DNA of 54,307 bases from Acidobacteriota bacterium. GTDB lineage: Bacteria; Actinomycetota; Acidimicrobiia; Acidimicrobiales; CADCSY01. This document shows positions 9,300 through 22,942 of the stretch, piece after piece. The position numbers were made by a program, and so were the translations under genes. The stretch lies in NCBI GenBank assembly GCA_019510095.1, contig JAEKLB010000023.1, positions 1 to 54,307 on the forward strand, in the 5' to 3' direction. Under the pieces are notes generated by a model. The model saw nothing but the letters and a program-made list of their open reading frames with translations. It made no database searches and had not been told where the DNA came from. Each line of letters opens with the position of its first letter. The first letter of the stretch is position 1.

Positions 9300-10391
9300 G
9301 TGAAGTTCCGCTGTGAGCGTGACGTGCTCGTCGAGGCGTTGGGCACCGCGACTCGGGCCGTCGCGAGTCGCGGTGGCGCGCTGCCGGTGCTCTCGGGCGT
9401 CAAGGCCGAGCTGATCGGCAACCGGTTGGTGCTCTCCGGCAGCGATCTCGACCTGACCATCCAGGTCGGCGTCGAGGTCGCCGGTCAGGCCGACGGGGTG
9501 GCCGTGCTGCCGGCGCGGCTGACCGCCGACATCGTGCGGGCGCTCGAGCCGGGTGCGGTCCACATCGAGGTCGAGGGCGAGGAGGGGCGCATCTCGTCGG
9601 GCCGCTCGCAGTTCGCCGTTCGCCTGTTGCCGGCCGACGACTTCCCGCGGCTGGCCGAGTCGGCAGCCGACGAGGTGACCCTCGACGCCGCGGCACTGGC
9701 CGAGGCCCTGCGCCAGGTGGTGCGGGCCGCCAGCCACGACGATGCCCGACCGATCCTCACCGGCGTGCTCATGGCGGCCGAAGGCGATGGGCTGCGCCTG
9801 GTGGCGACCGACTCCTATCGCCTCGCCGTGCGTGATCTGCCGGGTGCCAGTGTCCTCCGTGAGGGCCAGGCGGTGCTGGTGCCTTCCAAGGCACTGGGCG
9901 AGCTCGGTCGGGTGTTGACGACCGGCACGGTCACGCTGCGGCTCGGTGAGCGCGACGCCACCTTCGTGGTGGGCGACACGCGCCTCACCACCCGCCTGAT
10001 CGAGGGCGAGTTCCCCAACTACCGCCAGCTCATCCCGTCGACGCATCCCAACCGGCTCACCGTCGGGCGGGAGCCGCTGCTCGACGCCCTGCGCCGGGTC
10101 AAGCTCCTGGCCCGGGAGGCCACGCCGGTGCGCATCACGCTCAAGGGCGAGGGCATCGAGCTCACCGCCATCACCCAGGACGTCGGTCAGGCGCACGAGG
10201 ACCTCGATGCCAAGTACGAGGGCACCGAGATGGTGATCGCCTTCAACCCGGAGTACCTCGCCGATGGCGTCGAGGCCGTCGAAGGTGACGAGGTCACCCT
10301 GGAGACGGTCGATGCCCTCAAGCCGGCGGTCGTTCGCTCGGTCGAGAGCCAGGACTACCTGTACCTGTTGATGCCCGTCCGGGTGTCGTGA
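9300..10391 (+). CDS. dnaN: DNA polymerase III beta subunit
   Basis: MKFRCERDVLVEALGTATRAVASRGGALPVLSGV; C-terminal YLYLLMPVRVS. Confidence 0.97.
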   Translation: MKFRCERDVLVEALGTATRAVASRGGALPVLSGVKAELIGNRLVLSGSDLDLTIQVGVEVAGQADGVAVLPARLTADIVRALEPGAVHIEVEGEEGRISSGRSQFAVRLLPADDFPRLAESAADEVTLDAAALAEALRQVVRAASHDDARPILTGVLMAAEGDGLRLVATDSYRLAVRDLPGASVLREGQAVLVPSKALGELGRVLTTGTVTLRLGERDATFVVGDTRLTTRLIEGEFPNYRQLIPSTHPNRLTVGREPLLDALRRVKLLAREATPVRITLKGEGIELTAITQDVGQAHEDLDAKYEGTEMVIAFNPEYLADGVEAVEGDEVTLETVDALKPAVVRSVESQDYLYLLMPVRVS

Positions 10392-10395
10392 CGGT

Positions 10396-11472
10396 GTGTT
10401 CCTCCGTCATCTCTGGCTGACCGACTTCCGGAACTACGCCACTGCCGAGCTGGCGCCGGCCACCGGTCTCACCGCCATCGTCGGTGACAACGGCGAGGGC
10501 AAGACGAACCTGCTCGAGGCGATCGGCTACCTCGCCACGCTCTCGTCGTTCCGGGGGGCCCCGGGCGACGCGTTGCTGCGGTCGGGGTGTGAGCGGGCGA
10601 TCGTCCGGGCCGAGGTCGACAACGACGGTCGGGTGGCATCGGTCGAGGCCGAGCTCCACGCCATCGGTCGCGACCGGGTGCTGGTCAACCGCCAACCGTT
10701 GCGGCGGTCGCGCGACCTGCTGGGCACGGTGCGCACCACGGTGTTCTCCCCCGACGACCTCGCGCTGGTCAAAGGAGGGCCGGCCGAGCGGCGCCGGTTG
10801 CTCGATGACACCCTGGTCGCCTGCGCGGTCAAGCACGACGCCCTTCGCGCCGACGTCGATCGTGTGCTGCGCCAGCGCACCACTTTGCTCAAGCAGGCTG
10901 GGGGACGGCTCACGGCTGACATCGAGGCCACCCTCGAGGTCTGGGACGCCAAGTTGGCCGATGCCGGCGAACGGTTGGGTGACGCCCGCGACGAGCTCGC
11001 CACGCGCCTGGCCCCCTCAACCGCGGCTGCCTACGACGCCGTCGCCCCCCGCCCGGCCCGAGTGGGGCTGCGCTACGAGGCTCCGTGGCGGGACGAGGGA
11101 CTGGCCACCGCGCTGGCCAAGGCCCGGGCCGATGACGTCCGGCGCTCGGTGTCGACGGTCGGGCCCCACCGCGACGAGCTGGCCCTCTCGGTCGGTGGGT
11201 TGCCCGCCCGCACCCACGCCTCGCAGGGCGAGCAACGGTCGCTGGCGCTGGCATTGCGCCTGGCCACCCACGAGGTGGTGGGGGAGTCGGCCGGTAGCCC
11301 ACCCGTGCTCCTGCTCGACGACGTGTTCTCCGAGCTCGACGGCTTCCGCAGCGCCGCGTTGCTGCGCTCGCTGCCCGCGGGCCAAGCGTTGCTGACCACC
11401 GCGGGCGCCTTGCCGCCCGGCGCGGTGCCGGAGCTGCTCGTGCGCGTGCAGGGCGGCACGATCGTCCCGTGA
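10396..11472 (+). CDS. recF: DNA replication and repair protein RecF
   Basis: LWLTDFRNYATAELAPATGLTAIVGDNGEGKTNLLEAIGYLA; SQGEQRSLALALRLA; LLLDDVFSELD. Confidence 0.97.
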   Translation: MFLRHLWLTDFRNYATAELAPATGLTAIVGDNGEGKTNLLEAIGYLATLSSFRGAPGDALLRSGCERAIVRAEVDNDGRVASVEAELHAIGRDRVLVNRQPLRRSRDLLGTVRTTVFSPDDLALVKGGPAERRRLLDDTLVACAVKHDALRADVDRVLRQRTTLLKQAGGRLTADIEATLEVWDAKLADAGERLGDARDELATRLAPSTAAAYDAVAPRPARVGLRYEAPWRDEGLATALAKARADDVRRSVSTVGPHRDELALSVGGLPARTHASQGEQRSLALALRLATHEVVGESAGSPPVLLLDDVFSELDGFRSAALLRSLPAGQALLTTAGALPPGAVPELLVRVQGGTIVP

Positions 11473-11789
11473 TCCGCCCGCTGCCCGGTGATGGTCCCGG
11501 TCCTCGCCGGGTGGGGGACTCGCTCGACCGCGTCACGACGTCGCTCGGCGTCCCTCGGTCGAGCACCTTGGCCAAGGTGTTCGCCGCCTGGCCCGATCTG
11601 GTGGGGGAGTCGGTCGCCGCCAATGCCCGGCCCCGCTCGCTGCGTGCCGGGACGCTCGTCGTGGCCGTGGAGGAACCGGCGTGGGCCACCCAGCTGCGGT
11701 TCCTGGAAGCCGACCTCCTGGCCCGCCTGGCCGAGGTCTTGGGAAGCGGCGAAATCGCTCGAATCGAGGTCACGGTCGCGAGGCGCTGA
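11469..11789 (+). CDS. DUF721 (DciA-like) protein
   Basis: KVFAAWPDLVGESVAANARPRSLRAGTLVVAVEEPAWATQLRFLEADLLARL; conserved position between recF and gyrB. Confidence 0.85.
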   Translation: MIRPLPGDGPGPRRVGDSLDRVTTSLGVPRSSTLAKVFAAWPDLVGESVAANARPRSLRAGTLVVAVEEPAWATQLRFLEADLLARLAEVLGSGEIARIEVTVARR

Positions 11790-11874
11790 CACACCTCGCT
11801 GGTACACTTTGGGCATTGCGAATCCGGCCGCTGACCTGCGATTTCACGCCGCAGCGGGCCTTCGCCTCGACTGA

Positions 11875-16283
<4,409 letters not shown>

Positions 16284-16331
16284 CCTCGTCTTCATCACTT
16301 CCCCCGCACAACCTGCGTTGACGGAGGACCG

Positions 16332-16679
16332 ATGGACACACGCGAGCGAGGCTCGATCATGCCGCTGGTGGCAGTGCTGGTGGTCGCCATGGGCGGCCTG
16401 TGCCTCCAGCTCGGACGGTTCGGCGGCCGCCTCGATGATGCCGCCCGGGCCCAGACGGCGGCCGACGCCGCGGCCTTGGCCGGCGCCGCCGACGGCCGTC
16501 GGGCGGCCACTGAGCTGGCCCAGGCCAACCACGGCGACCTGGTGGCGTACCGCCAGTCGGGATCCAAGGTCGCCGTCCGGGTGCAGGTCGGCGACTCCGT
16601 CGCCCGGGCCACGGCGGTAGCGGTCCCCCGGTTCGCCCCCGCTACGCTGACCCCCCGCTCGCCGGGTTCAGGAAGGTGA
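16332..16679 (+). CDS. TadE/TadG-like (Rv3654c-type) pilus-assembly-related protein
   Basis: RERGSIMPLVAVLVVAMGGLCLQLGRFGGRLDDAARAQTAADAAALAGAADGR: TadG-like N-terminal helix and QTAADAAALAGA motif. Confidence 0.7.
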   Translation: MDTRERGSIMPLVAVLVVAMGGLCLQLGRFGGRLDDAARAQTAADAAALAGAADGRRAATELAQANHGDLVAYRQSGSKVAVRVQVGDSVARATAVAVPRFAPATLTPRSPGSGR

Positions 16680-16718
16680 CGCCCGGTTTCCGGGACTGAG
16701 CCTCCAGAACTCGGGGTT

Positions 16719-16792
16719 GGGGCTATAGCTCAGTCGGTTAGAGCGCATCCCTGATAAGGATGAGGTCGCAAGTTCGATTCTTGCTAGCCCCA
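16719..16792 (+). tRNA. tRNA-Ile (GAT)
   Basis: GGGGCTA/TAGCCCC acceptor stem, CTGATAA anticodon loop, GTTCGATTC T arm. Confidence 0.95.
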
Positions 16793-16828
16793 CTCGCACG
16801 TTCCCGGTCGCCGCTAGCTTCACCGCCG

Positions 16829-17638
16829 GTGCGCGTTCCCCGGTACTCCATCTGCCAGGCCGTTGTGCGGGGACACGACTTCGCCACCGATGTTGCGTGG
16901 ACAGCCGCCGCAGGGGCGACGGGGATCTGCCTCGCCGGTGATGCGGTCGAGGCCCACGGCGTCGAGGCGACCAAGGCGTTGCTCGCCGAGCACGGGTTGG
17001 CGGTGTCGAGCATCGAGCGGGCCGTCGGCTCGGTGTTGGCCGATGACCCGATCGAGGTGCAGGAGCAGCAGGTGGCCCGGGCGGTGGAGCTCTGCGTCGC
17101 GTTGGGCGCGCCGGCCGTGCTGATCACCACTGGTCCGATCGACGGGTCGGGCACCAGTGCGGTCGAGGCCGACCGCCAGTGCCGAGCGTGGTTCGAACGG
17201 ATGGCGCCGATCGCGGTGGCGGGCGGCGTGCGACTCATGCTCGAGCCGGTGCACCCGCTGCTGCGCTGGGTGAGCTACGTCCACACGCTTCGCCACGCGG
17301 TGGACCTCACCGGCGCGGCACCGGGCACCGGTGTGCTGGTCGACGTCGGCCATCTCTGGTGGGACCGCGATGTGCTCGACGACATCGCCACCCTTGCCGA
17401 CCAGATCGTGTCGGTCCAGATCGACGACGTCGATCCGGTGACGTTGCGCGAGTTCCGTTACACCCGTCTCCAACTCGGTGACGGCGCCATCCCGTTGCCC
17501 ACCCTGGTCGGGGCCCTCGAGGCTGCCGGCTACACCGGCTGGTACGAGAACGAGAACGGCATGCGCATGAAGCGCGAGGACCGGATCGAGTTCTTCCGTG
17601 AGGGTGGCCGTCGACTGGCCGAGCTGCTCGGCGGCTGA
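16829..17638 (+). CDS. sugar phosphate isomerase/epimerase family (xylose-isomerase-like TIM barrel)
   Basis: VRLMLEPVHPLLRW, GVLVDVGHLWWDRDVLDDIA, YTGWYENENG. Start likely GTG 16829, since the 292 aa ORF overlaps the tRNA. Confidence 0.75.
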   Translation: MRVPRYSICQAVVRGHDFATDVAWTAAAGATGICLAGDAVEAHGVEATKALLAEHGLAVSSIERAVGSVLADDPIEVQEQQVARAVELCVALGAPAVLITTGPIDGSGTSAVEADRQCRAWFERMAPIAVAGGVRLMLEPVHPLLRWVSYVHTLRHAVDLTGAAPGTGVLVDVGHLWWDRDVLDDIATLADQIVSVQIDDVDPVTLREFRYTRLQLGDGAIPLPTLVGALEAAGYTGWYENENGMRMKREDRIEFFREGGRRLAELLGG

Positions 17639-17813
17639 CACACCCCCGCCGCACCGAGAAGATCATCGGCGGCCACGAATGCCGTCGTTCCGGCGGCACC
17701 CCCGCACGGACCGTGCGGCCGGCATCTTCCTGTGCGTTTGCGTTCCTCACGTTGTTGGGCACGCGAGCGCGCGCCCTCATCGCGAGAGCCAGCGACACAG
17801 CAGGAGGTTGGCG

Positions 17814-18629
17814 ATGGGAAGGAAGCACTGGATCAGTGCTGCGGCGGTCGGCTTGGCCGTCGCGGTGCCCTTCTTGGACGTGCCGGGAACGACTGCGGCG
17901 ACCCCGGCCGTGGCCATGGCGGCCGCTGCAGGCGGCGATGGCATCTGGGTGGCCGATGCCGGCGGTGGCGTCACGACGCATGGCGCCGCTGCGGGGTTCT
18001 ACGGGTCGGCGTCGCCAGCGGCACCGCGGAAGCCGATCACCGGCATCGCCAGGACGGTGTCGGGCAAGGGGTACTGGCTGGCAGGTGAGGACGGGAGCGT
18101 CTTCACCTATGGCGATGCCCCGTTCCACGGCTCGATGGGCGGCGTGCGGCTGGCGAAGAAGATCGTCGGCATGGCTGCCGACCCGGCCGGTCGTGGGTAT
18201 TGGCTGACCGGAGCCGACGGTGGTGTGTTCAGCTTCGGTGCGCCGTACTTCGGCTCGAGTGGTGCCATCAAGCTGCAGCAGGACGTGACCGGAATGGCTT
18301 CGACAGCGACGGGCAAGGGCTACTGGCTCGTCGCCAAGGACGGTGGCGTCTTCACCTACGGCGATGCCCGCTTCTCCGGCTCGACGGCGTCGATGCATCT
18401 CAAGCAGGCGGTCGTGGCCATGGCGCCCGACCCTGATGGCGTCGGTTACTGGCTCGCCACCGCTGACGGCGCGGTGTACTCCTTCGACGCCGCCTTCCAT
18501 GGCGCAGGCGTCGGCCGACTGGCCGCCGGCGATCGCGTCGTCGGCATGGTCGCCGCGCCCAACGACGGCTACTGGCTGCTGACAGCCAGCGGCAGCCTGC
18601 TGGCCTTCGGGGGGGCCCGCACGCTCTGA
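17814..18629 (+). CDS. secreted beta-propeller-like repeat protein
   Basis: Signal-peptide-like N-terminus (MGRKHWISAAAVGLAVAVPFLDVPGTTAATPAVA) then ~6 units of ~41-43 aa: GKGYWLAGEDGSVFTYGDAPFHGS..., GRGYWLTGADGGVFSFGAPYFGSS..., GKGYWLVAKDGGVFTYGDARFSGS... Confidence 0.85.
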   Translation: MGRKHWISAAAVGLAVAVPFLDVPGTTAATPAVAMAAAAGGDGIWVADAGGGVTTHGAAAGFYGSASPAAPRKPITGIARTVSGKGYWLAGEDGSVFTYGDAPFHGSMGGVRLAKKIVGMAADPAGRGYWLTGADGGVFSFGAPYFGSSGAIKLQQDVTGMASTATGKGYWLVAKDGGVFTYGDARFSGSTASMHLKQAVVAMAPDPDGVGYWLATADGAVYSFDAAFHGAGVGRLAAGDRVVGMVAAPNDGYWLLTASGSLLAFGGARTL

Positions 18630-18675
18630 CGTGCGGGAGCGCGGGCACCGATCCTTGGCGGGGTCGGTGCCCGCG
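18616..18675 (+). terminator. tandem hairpins at the end of the repeat-protein gene
   Basis: CCCGCACG-ctctga-CGTGCGGG over the stop codon, then CGCGGGCACCGA (18640-18651)/TCGGTGCCCGCG (18664-18675), a 12-bp perfect stem. No U-tract. Confidence 0.5.
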
Positions 18676-18734
18676 TCGGCACCGAGCATCCCGCTGCCCT
18701 CCAGTCGGTTGCGAGCGGGGTACCGTCGGCACCC

Positions 18735-18872
18735 ATGCGATTCCTGCGACGGGCCCTGGTCGCCCTCGGCGTGACGGGACTGATCGCCGCCGTCCTGCGG
18801 CTACGGGGCACCGGTGGCGTGCCGCCCCAGTCGGGAGGCTGGCGGGAGCTCAGCGGTCCCGACCTTCGCTGA
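18735..18872 (+). CDS. small hypothetical protein (45 aa)
   Basis: MRFLRRALVALGVTGLIAAVLRLRGTGGVPPQSGGWRELSGPDLR*; ATG 18735, TGA 18870-18872; upstream of the dehydrogenase-like gene. Confidence 0.45.
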   Translation: MRFLRRALVALGVTGLIAAVLRLRGTGGVPPQSGGWRELSGPDLR

Positions 18873-18881
18873 GGTGACCCG

Positions 18882-19880
18882 ATGAGGATCGCGGTCCTGG
18901 GTGCCGGCGCCGTCGGCGCCCGGACGGCACGCCAGCTGGCGTCGACCGACGCCGTCGAGTCCGTACAGGTCGCTGATGCCATCGGCCGGCGGGCCGAGTC
19001 GGTGGCCGATGCCATCGACGACCGGTCGCGGGTGCGGGCCGTGCCGTACGACAGCTGGGCCGACGGTGCCGACGTCGTCGTCCTGTGCCACCCCGGCGGC
19101 GATCACGGCGCCCTTGCCGAGGGTTTCGTGCAGGCCGGGGTGAGCGTGGTGTCGGTGAGCGACGATGTCGACGACGTCCAGGCCCTGCTGGCCCTCGATG
19201 GCGCGGCTCGGCGCGCGGAGGTCTCGGTGGTAGCCGGGGCCGGCTTCGCGCCCGGGCTCACCGACGTGTTGGCAGCCCATGCCGCCGCCCAGTTCGACGG
19301 CGTCGACGAGGTGCACGTAGCCAAGGTGGGTACCGGCGGCCCCGCCTGCGCCCGGGCCCACCATGGCGCCCTCGCCGGCGAGGCCACCGATTGGCGGGAC
19401 GGGGTCTGGCAGCACCGGCGGGCGGGCACCGGTCGGGAGCTGTGCTGGTTCCCCGACCCGGTGCGGGCCCAGGACTGCTACCGGGCTGCTGCGCCCGATG
19501 CGCTGCTGCTGGTGCCGGCGTTTCCCGGTGTGTCGAGGGTGACGGCGCGCGTCGCGGCCAACCGCCGTGACCGCCTCACCGCCCGCCTCCCGATGCTGCG
19601 GCCGCCCCATCCCGAAGGCGGCATCGGCGCCATCCGGGTCGAGCTGCGCGGGCGGCGGGGCCCGGTCCGGGAGGTCGTGGTGTTCGGGGTCATGGACCGC
19701 CCGGCGGTGGCGGCCGGCGCGGTGGCCGCCCTCGCCGCCGTGGAGGCTGGGGCCGGACGGCTGCGCCGCGCCGGGGCGGCCGGGTTGGCCGAGCTGGTGG
19801 AGCCGGTGCCGTTCCTGGCCGAGCTCGCCCGCCGTGGGGTCAAGGCCGCCGTGTTCGAGGGGTCGGCCCCCGGCCTCTAG
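18882..19880 (+). CDS. saccharopine dehydrogenase-like NAD(P)-binding protein
   Basis: MRIAVLGAGAVGARTARQLASTDAVESVQVAD Rossmann motif; DVVVLCHPGGDHGALAEGFVQAGVSVVSVSDD; FAPGLTDVLAAHA. Confidence 0.8.
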   Translation: MRIAVLGAGAVGARTARQLASTDAVESVQVADAIGRRAESVADAIDDRSRVRAVPYDSWADGADVVVLCHPGGDHGALAEGFVQAGVSVVSVSDDVDDVQALLALDGAARRAEVSVVAGAGFAPGLTDVLAAHAAAQFDGVDEVHVAKVGTGGPACARAHHGALAGEATDWRDGVWQHRRAGTGRELCWFPDPVRAQDCYRAAAPDALLLVPAFPGVSRVTARVAANRRDRLTARLPMLRPPHPEGGIGAIRVELRGRRGPVREVVVFGVMDRPAVAAGAVAALAAVEAGAGRLRRAGAAGLAELVEPVPFLAELARRGVKAAVFEGSAPGL

Positions 19881-19913
19881 ACGTCCAGCTGTAACTGTGT
19901 AATTCTGTAAGTG

Positions 19914-20411
19914 ATGAGTGAGATCGCGGGATGGTTCACCGGCCGGCTGCCCGATGGGTGGTTCACCGCGCCGCCCGAGGTCGACGCCGACCGGGACGAG
20001 ATCCTGGTGGTGGGCACCCTCGTCCCGCCCGAGGTCGAGGGCAGCGACGACGCGGTGGCCGCGGCCTGTGCGGCCCGGGCCAAGCGGTTCCGCGAGGAGA
20101 CCCGAGCTACCCGGGTGGCGATCGCCGAGGAGGCCGAGCACCGGTTCGGGCGCAAGGTGGCCTGGGGCGTCGAGATCAGGGGCGACCGCTACCTGTTCAC
20201 TCATCTGGCCGTCCCGGTGATGACCCGCCTGCGGTTCAGCGAGCGGGTGGTGCTCGACACCCTCATCGACGCCGGCGTCGCCCGGAGCCGGAGCGAGGCG
20301 CTGGCCTGGTGCGTGCGGCTGGTCGACCGTCACCAGGGCGACTGGATCACCCAGCTCCGCGACGCGCTCGCCCACGTCGAGGAGGCCCGGCGGTCGGGCC
20401 CCGATCTGTAG
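19914..20411 (+). CDS. hypothetical protein
   Basis: MSEIAGWFTGRLPDGWFTAPPEVDADRDEILVVGTL...; ATG directly after three TGTAA octamers. Confidence 0.75.
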   Translation: MSEIAGWFTGRLPDGWFTAPPEVDADRDEILVVGTLVPPEVEGSDDAVAAACAARAKRFREETRATRVAIAEEAEHRFGRKVAWGVEIRGDRYLFTHLAVPVMTRLRFSERVVLDTLIDAGVARSRSEALAWCVRLVDRHQGDWITQLRDALAHVEEARRSGPDL

Positions 20412-20421
20412 GAGCCGCTGG

Positions 20422-21063
20422 TTACGGCCGGGTGAGGCGCTCGAACAGGCCCAGCTGGTCGGGCTGGTGGCGCAGCAGCTCGGGGTGCCATTGGACGGCG
20501 GTGATGTGCGTCGCCTGCCTGACCTCGATCGCCTCGATCGTGCCGTCGTCGGACCAGGCCGTGACCGTGACGCCCGCCCCCGGCCGGTCGAGGGCCTGGT
20601 GATGCAGGGAGTTCACCTCGGCCTCGCGCCCGTCGTCGAAGGTGATGTGGTGGGTCACCGAGCGATGCCCGTCGATGTGCTGGATGAGCGAGCCGCCGAG
20701 GGCGACGTTGAGGATCTGGGCGCCCCGGCAGATGGCGAGGGCCGGCGTCCCATGCTCGAGGACGGCCTGCCAGAGGGCCACGTCGAACGCGTCCCGGTCG
20801 GTGTCGATGCCGTCGGTCTCGGGTTGCGTCTCCTGGCCGTACAAGGCGGGGTCGACGTCACCGCCCCCGGCGATGACCACGGCGTCGACCGACGCCAGCA
20901 GCTCGACGGCGTCGCTGGGGTCCACGACCGGGAGGAGCACGGGGAGGCCGCCGGCCTTGATGACCGAGCGGATGTAGGCGCGGGGCACGGTGTCGTTGGG
21001 CTCGTCGATCGTGCCGACGGGCACGTCGCGCGGCCAGGTCGTGATGCCGACCCGTTGCTTCAC
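20422..21063 (-). CDS. gamma-glutamyl-gamma-aminobutyrate hydrolase family (peptidase C26)
   Basis: VDAVVIAGGGDVDPALYGQE; PALAICRGAQILNVALGGSLIQHI nucleophile Cys; AVQWHPE. GTG start 21063. Confidence 0.9.
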   Translation of the reverse strand: MKQRVGITTWPRDVPVGTIDEPNDTVPRAYIRSVIKAGGLPVLLPVVDPSDAVELLASVDAVVIAGGGDVDPALYGQETQPETDGIDTDRDAFDVALWQAVLEHGTPALAICRGAQILNVALGGSLIQHIDGHRSVTHHITFDDGREAEVNSLHHQALDRPGAGVTVTAWSDDGTIEAIEVRQATHITAVQWHPELLRHQPDQLGLFERLTRP

Positions 21064-21845
21064 GGCTTGGTTGCCTTGAGGCTGTACGAGAGCGGAACCG
21101 TCGAATCGGGCAGCGACCACATCCCATCCTCGCGGCGCACCATGGTGTCGTCGTTGAGGTTCCACGTCGTGGACGGCCACTCGTGCAGCCACTCGATGCG
21201 GAGCCCGGCTGTGGCCACCGCGGTCACCACGTCGCCGATGCCGTGGCTGAACTCCCAGCTGGCGTTGTGCTCGAACACCGCCTCGCGATCGGCGTAGGTG
21301 CCGTCGGGCTCGTCGAAGAACGCCGCTGAGCCCCCGCCGTACCCCTCGCCCCAGCGCAGCGCCGTCGCATACGGGTGCATCTCGGCGAGGTAGAGGAACC
21401 CAGCTGATCGCAGCAGCGACGCCACGGCCTTGGCCCACCGCCGGAGGTCGGGGAGCCAGATGAGAGCGCCCCACGACACGTAGACGATGTCGAAGTCGCC
21501 GTCGAGGGTGGCCCGGGCGTCCTCCACGGTCGACACCACGAAGCTGGCCCGGTCGGCGAGGTCGATCCGCATGGCCAGCTGCCGGGCGGCGTCGATAGCT
21601 GGCGCCGAGAAGTCGACGCCCACCGTCTCGGCGCCGAGTCGCGCCCAGGTGAGGGTGTCGAGCCCGAAGTGGCACTGGAGGTGGCACAGGCGCTTGCCGT
21701 CGACCGGTCCGACCTCGTCGACCTCGAACGGGGCGAGCGTCGAGCGGCCGGCGACGAAGCTGTCGACGTCGTAGAAGTCAGACGCGACGTGCGAGGGCAC
21801 CCGCTCGTCCCAGAGGCGCCGGTTGATCTCGACCCGCTCGTCCAT
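21060..21845 (-). CDS. class I SAM-dependent methyltransferase
   Basis: LCHLQCHFGLDTLTWARLGAETVGVDFSAPAIDAAR; DFDIVYVSWGALIWLPDLRRWAKAVASLLRSAGFLYLAEMHP. ATG 21845. Confidence 0.88.
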   Translation of the reverse strand: MDERVEINRRLWDERVPSHVASDFYDVDSFVAGRSTLAPFEVDEVGPVDGKRLCHLQCHFGLDTLTWARLGAETVGVDFSAPAIDAARQLAMRIDLADRASFVVSTVEDARATLDGDFDIVYVSWGALIWLPDLRRWAKAVASLLRSAGFLYLAEMHPYATALRWGEGYGGGSAAFFDEPDGTYADREAVFEHNASWEFSHGIGDVVTAVATAGLRIEWLHEWPSTTWNLNDDTMVRREDGMWSLPDSTVPLSYSLKATKP

Positions 21846-21868
21846 GGCGAGCGCAGCGTAAAGGTCGG

Positions 21869-22942
21869 TCAGGACGGCCGGAACACGCTGGCCAGCTCTT
21901 CGGGCACCGGCCGGTCGAGCTGGTCGTAGGTGCACGAGGCCGGTTCGCGATCGGGGCGCCACCGCACGAACTTGGTGGCGTGGCGGAAGCGGTTGCCCTG
22001 GAGGTTGTCGTAGCCGACCTCGGCCACCTGCTCGACCCGCAGGGGCTCCCACGACATGTCCTTGTTGGCGTTCCACCGGTTGCCGGCGCCGGGAAGCCGT
22101 TGCCCCTGCTCGGCCATGACCGCGGTGGCCCAGTCGCGCCAGGGGTGCCCGTCGAGCGCGTTGTCCCGCAGTGGTGCCACCTCCTCGACCAGCTCTCGCC
22201 GGCGGGCGGCGGAGAACGATGTCGCCACGCCGACGTGGTTGAGGTGGCCGGCGTCGTCGTAGAGGCCGAGGAGGAGCGAGCCGATGCCTTCGCCGTCCTT
22301 GTGCCACCGGAAGCCAGCCACCGCGCAGTCGGCAGTGCGATCGTGCTTCACCTTCAGCATGACCCGCTTGTCCTCCTGGTACTGGAGGTCGACCGACTTG
22401 GCGACGACACCGTCGAGCCCGGCGCCCTCGAAGCGGTCGAACCAGTCGGAGGCCACGGTCGGGTCGGTCGTCGCCGGCGTGAGGTGCACCGGTGAGACGG
22501 CGTCGGCGAGCGCGGCTTCCAACGCGGCTCGGCGGTCGGAGAACGGTCGACCGCGGAGGTCGTCATCGCCGAGGGCGAGAAGGTCGAAGGCGACGAACGA
22601 CGCCGGCGTCTGCTCGGCCAGCAGCTTGATGCGTGATGCGGCCGGATGGATTCGCTGTTGGAGGGCGTCGAAGTCGAGCCCGTGGGAGGAGGCGATCACG
22701 ATCTCGCCATCGAGCACCACCCGATCGGGAAGCTGTTCACCGAGGGCGATCACCAGCTCGGGGAAGTAGCGGGTGAGCGGCTTCTCGTTGCGGCTGCCGA
22801 GCTCGATCTCGCTGCCGTCCTTGAACACGATGCAGCGGAAGCCGTCCCACTTGGGCTCGTAGACCAGGGAGTCGCCCGTCGGCAGCTCGCGGCTGAGCTT
22901 GGCCAGCATGGGCTTCACGGGGGGCATGACGGGGAGCTTCAC
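21869..22942 (-). CDS. ATP-dependent DNA ligase (LigC/LigD ligase-domain type)
   Basis: [16 protein letters not shown] active-site Lys motif; [51 protein letters not shown] 22942 overlaps the stop of the Fpg/Nei gene. Confidence 0.92.
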   Translation of the reverse strand: MKLPVMPPVKPMLAKLSRELPTGDSLVYEPKWDGFRCIVFKDGSEIELGSRNEKPLTRYFPELVIALGEQLPDRVVLDGEIVIASSHGLDFDALQQRIHPAASRIKLLAEQTPASFVAFDLLALGDDDLRGRPFSDRRAALEAALADAVSPVHLTPATTDPTVASDWFDRFEGAGLDGVVAKSVDLQYQEDKRVMLKVKHDRTADCAVAGFRWHKDGEGIGSLLLGLYDDAGHLNHVGVATSFSAARRRELVEEVAPLRDNALDGHPWRDWATAVMAEQGQRLPGAGNRWNANKDMSWEPLRVEQVAEVGYDNLQGNRFRHATKFVRWRPDREPASCTYDQLDRPVPEELASVFRPS

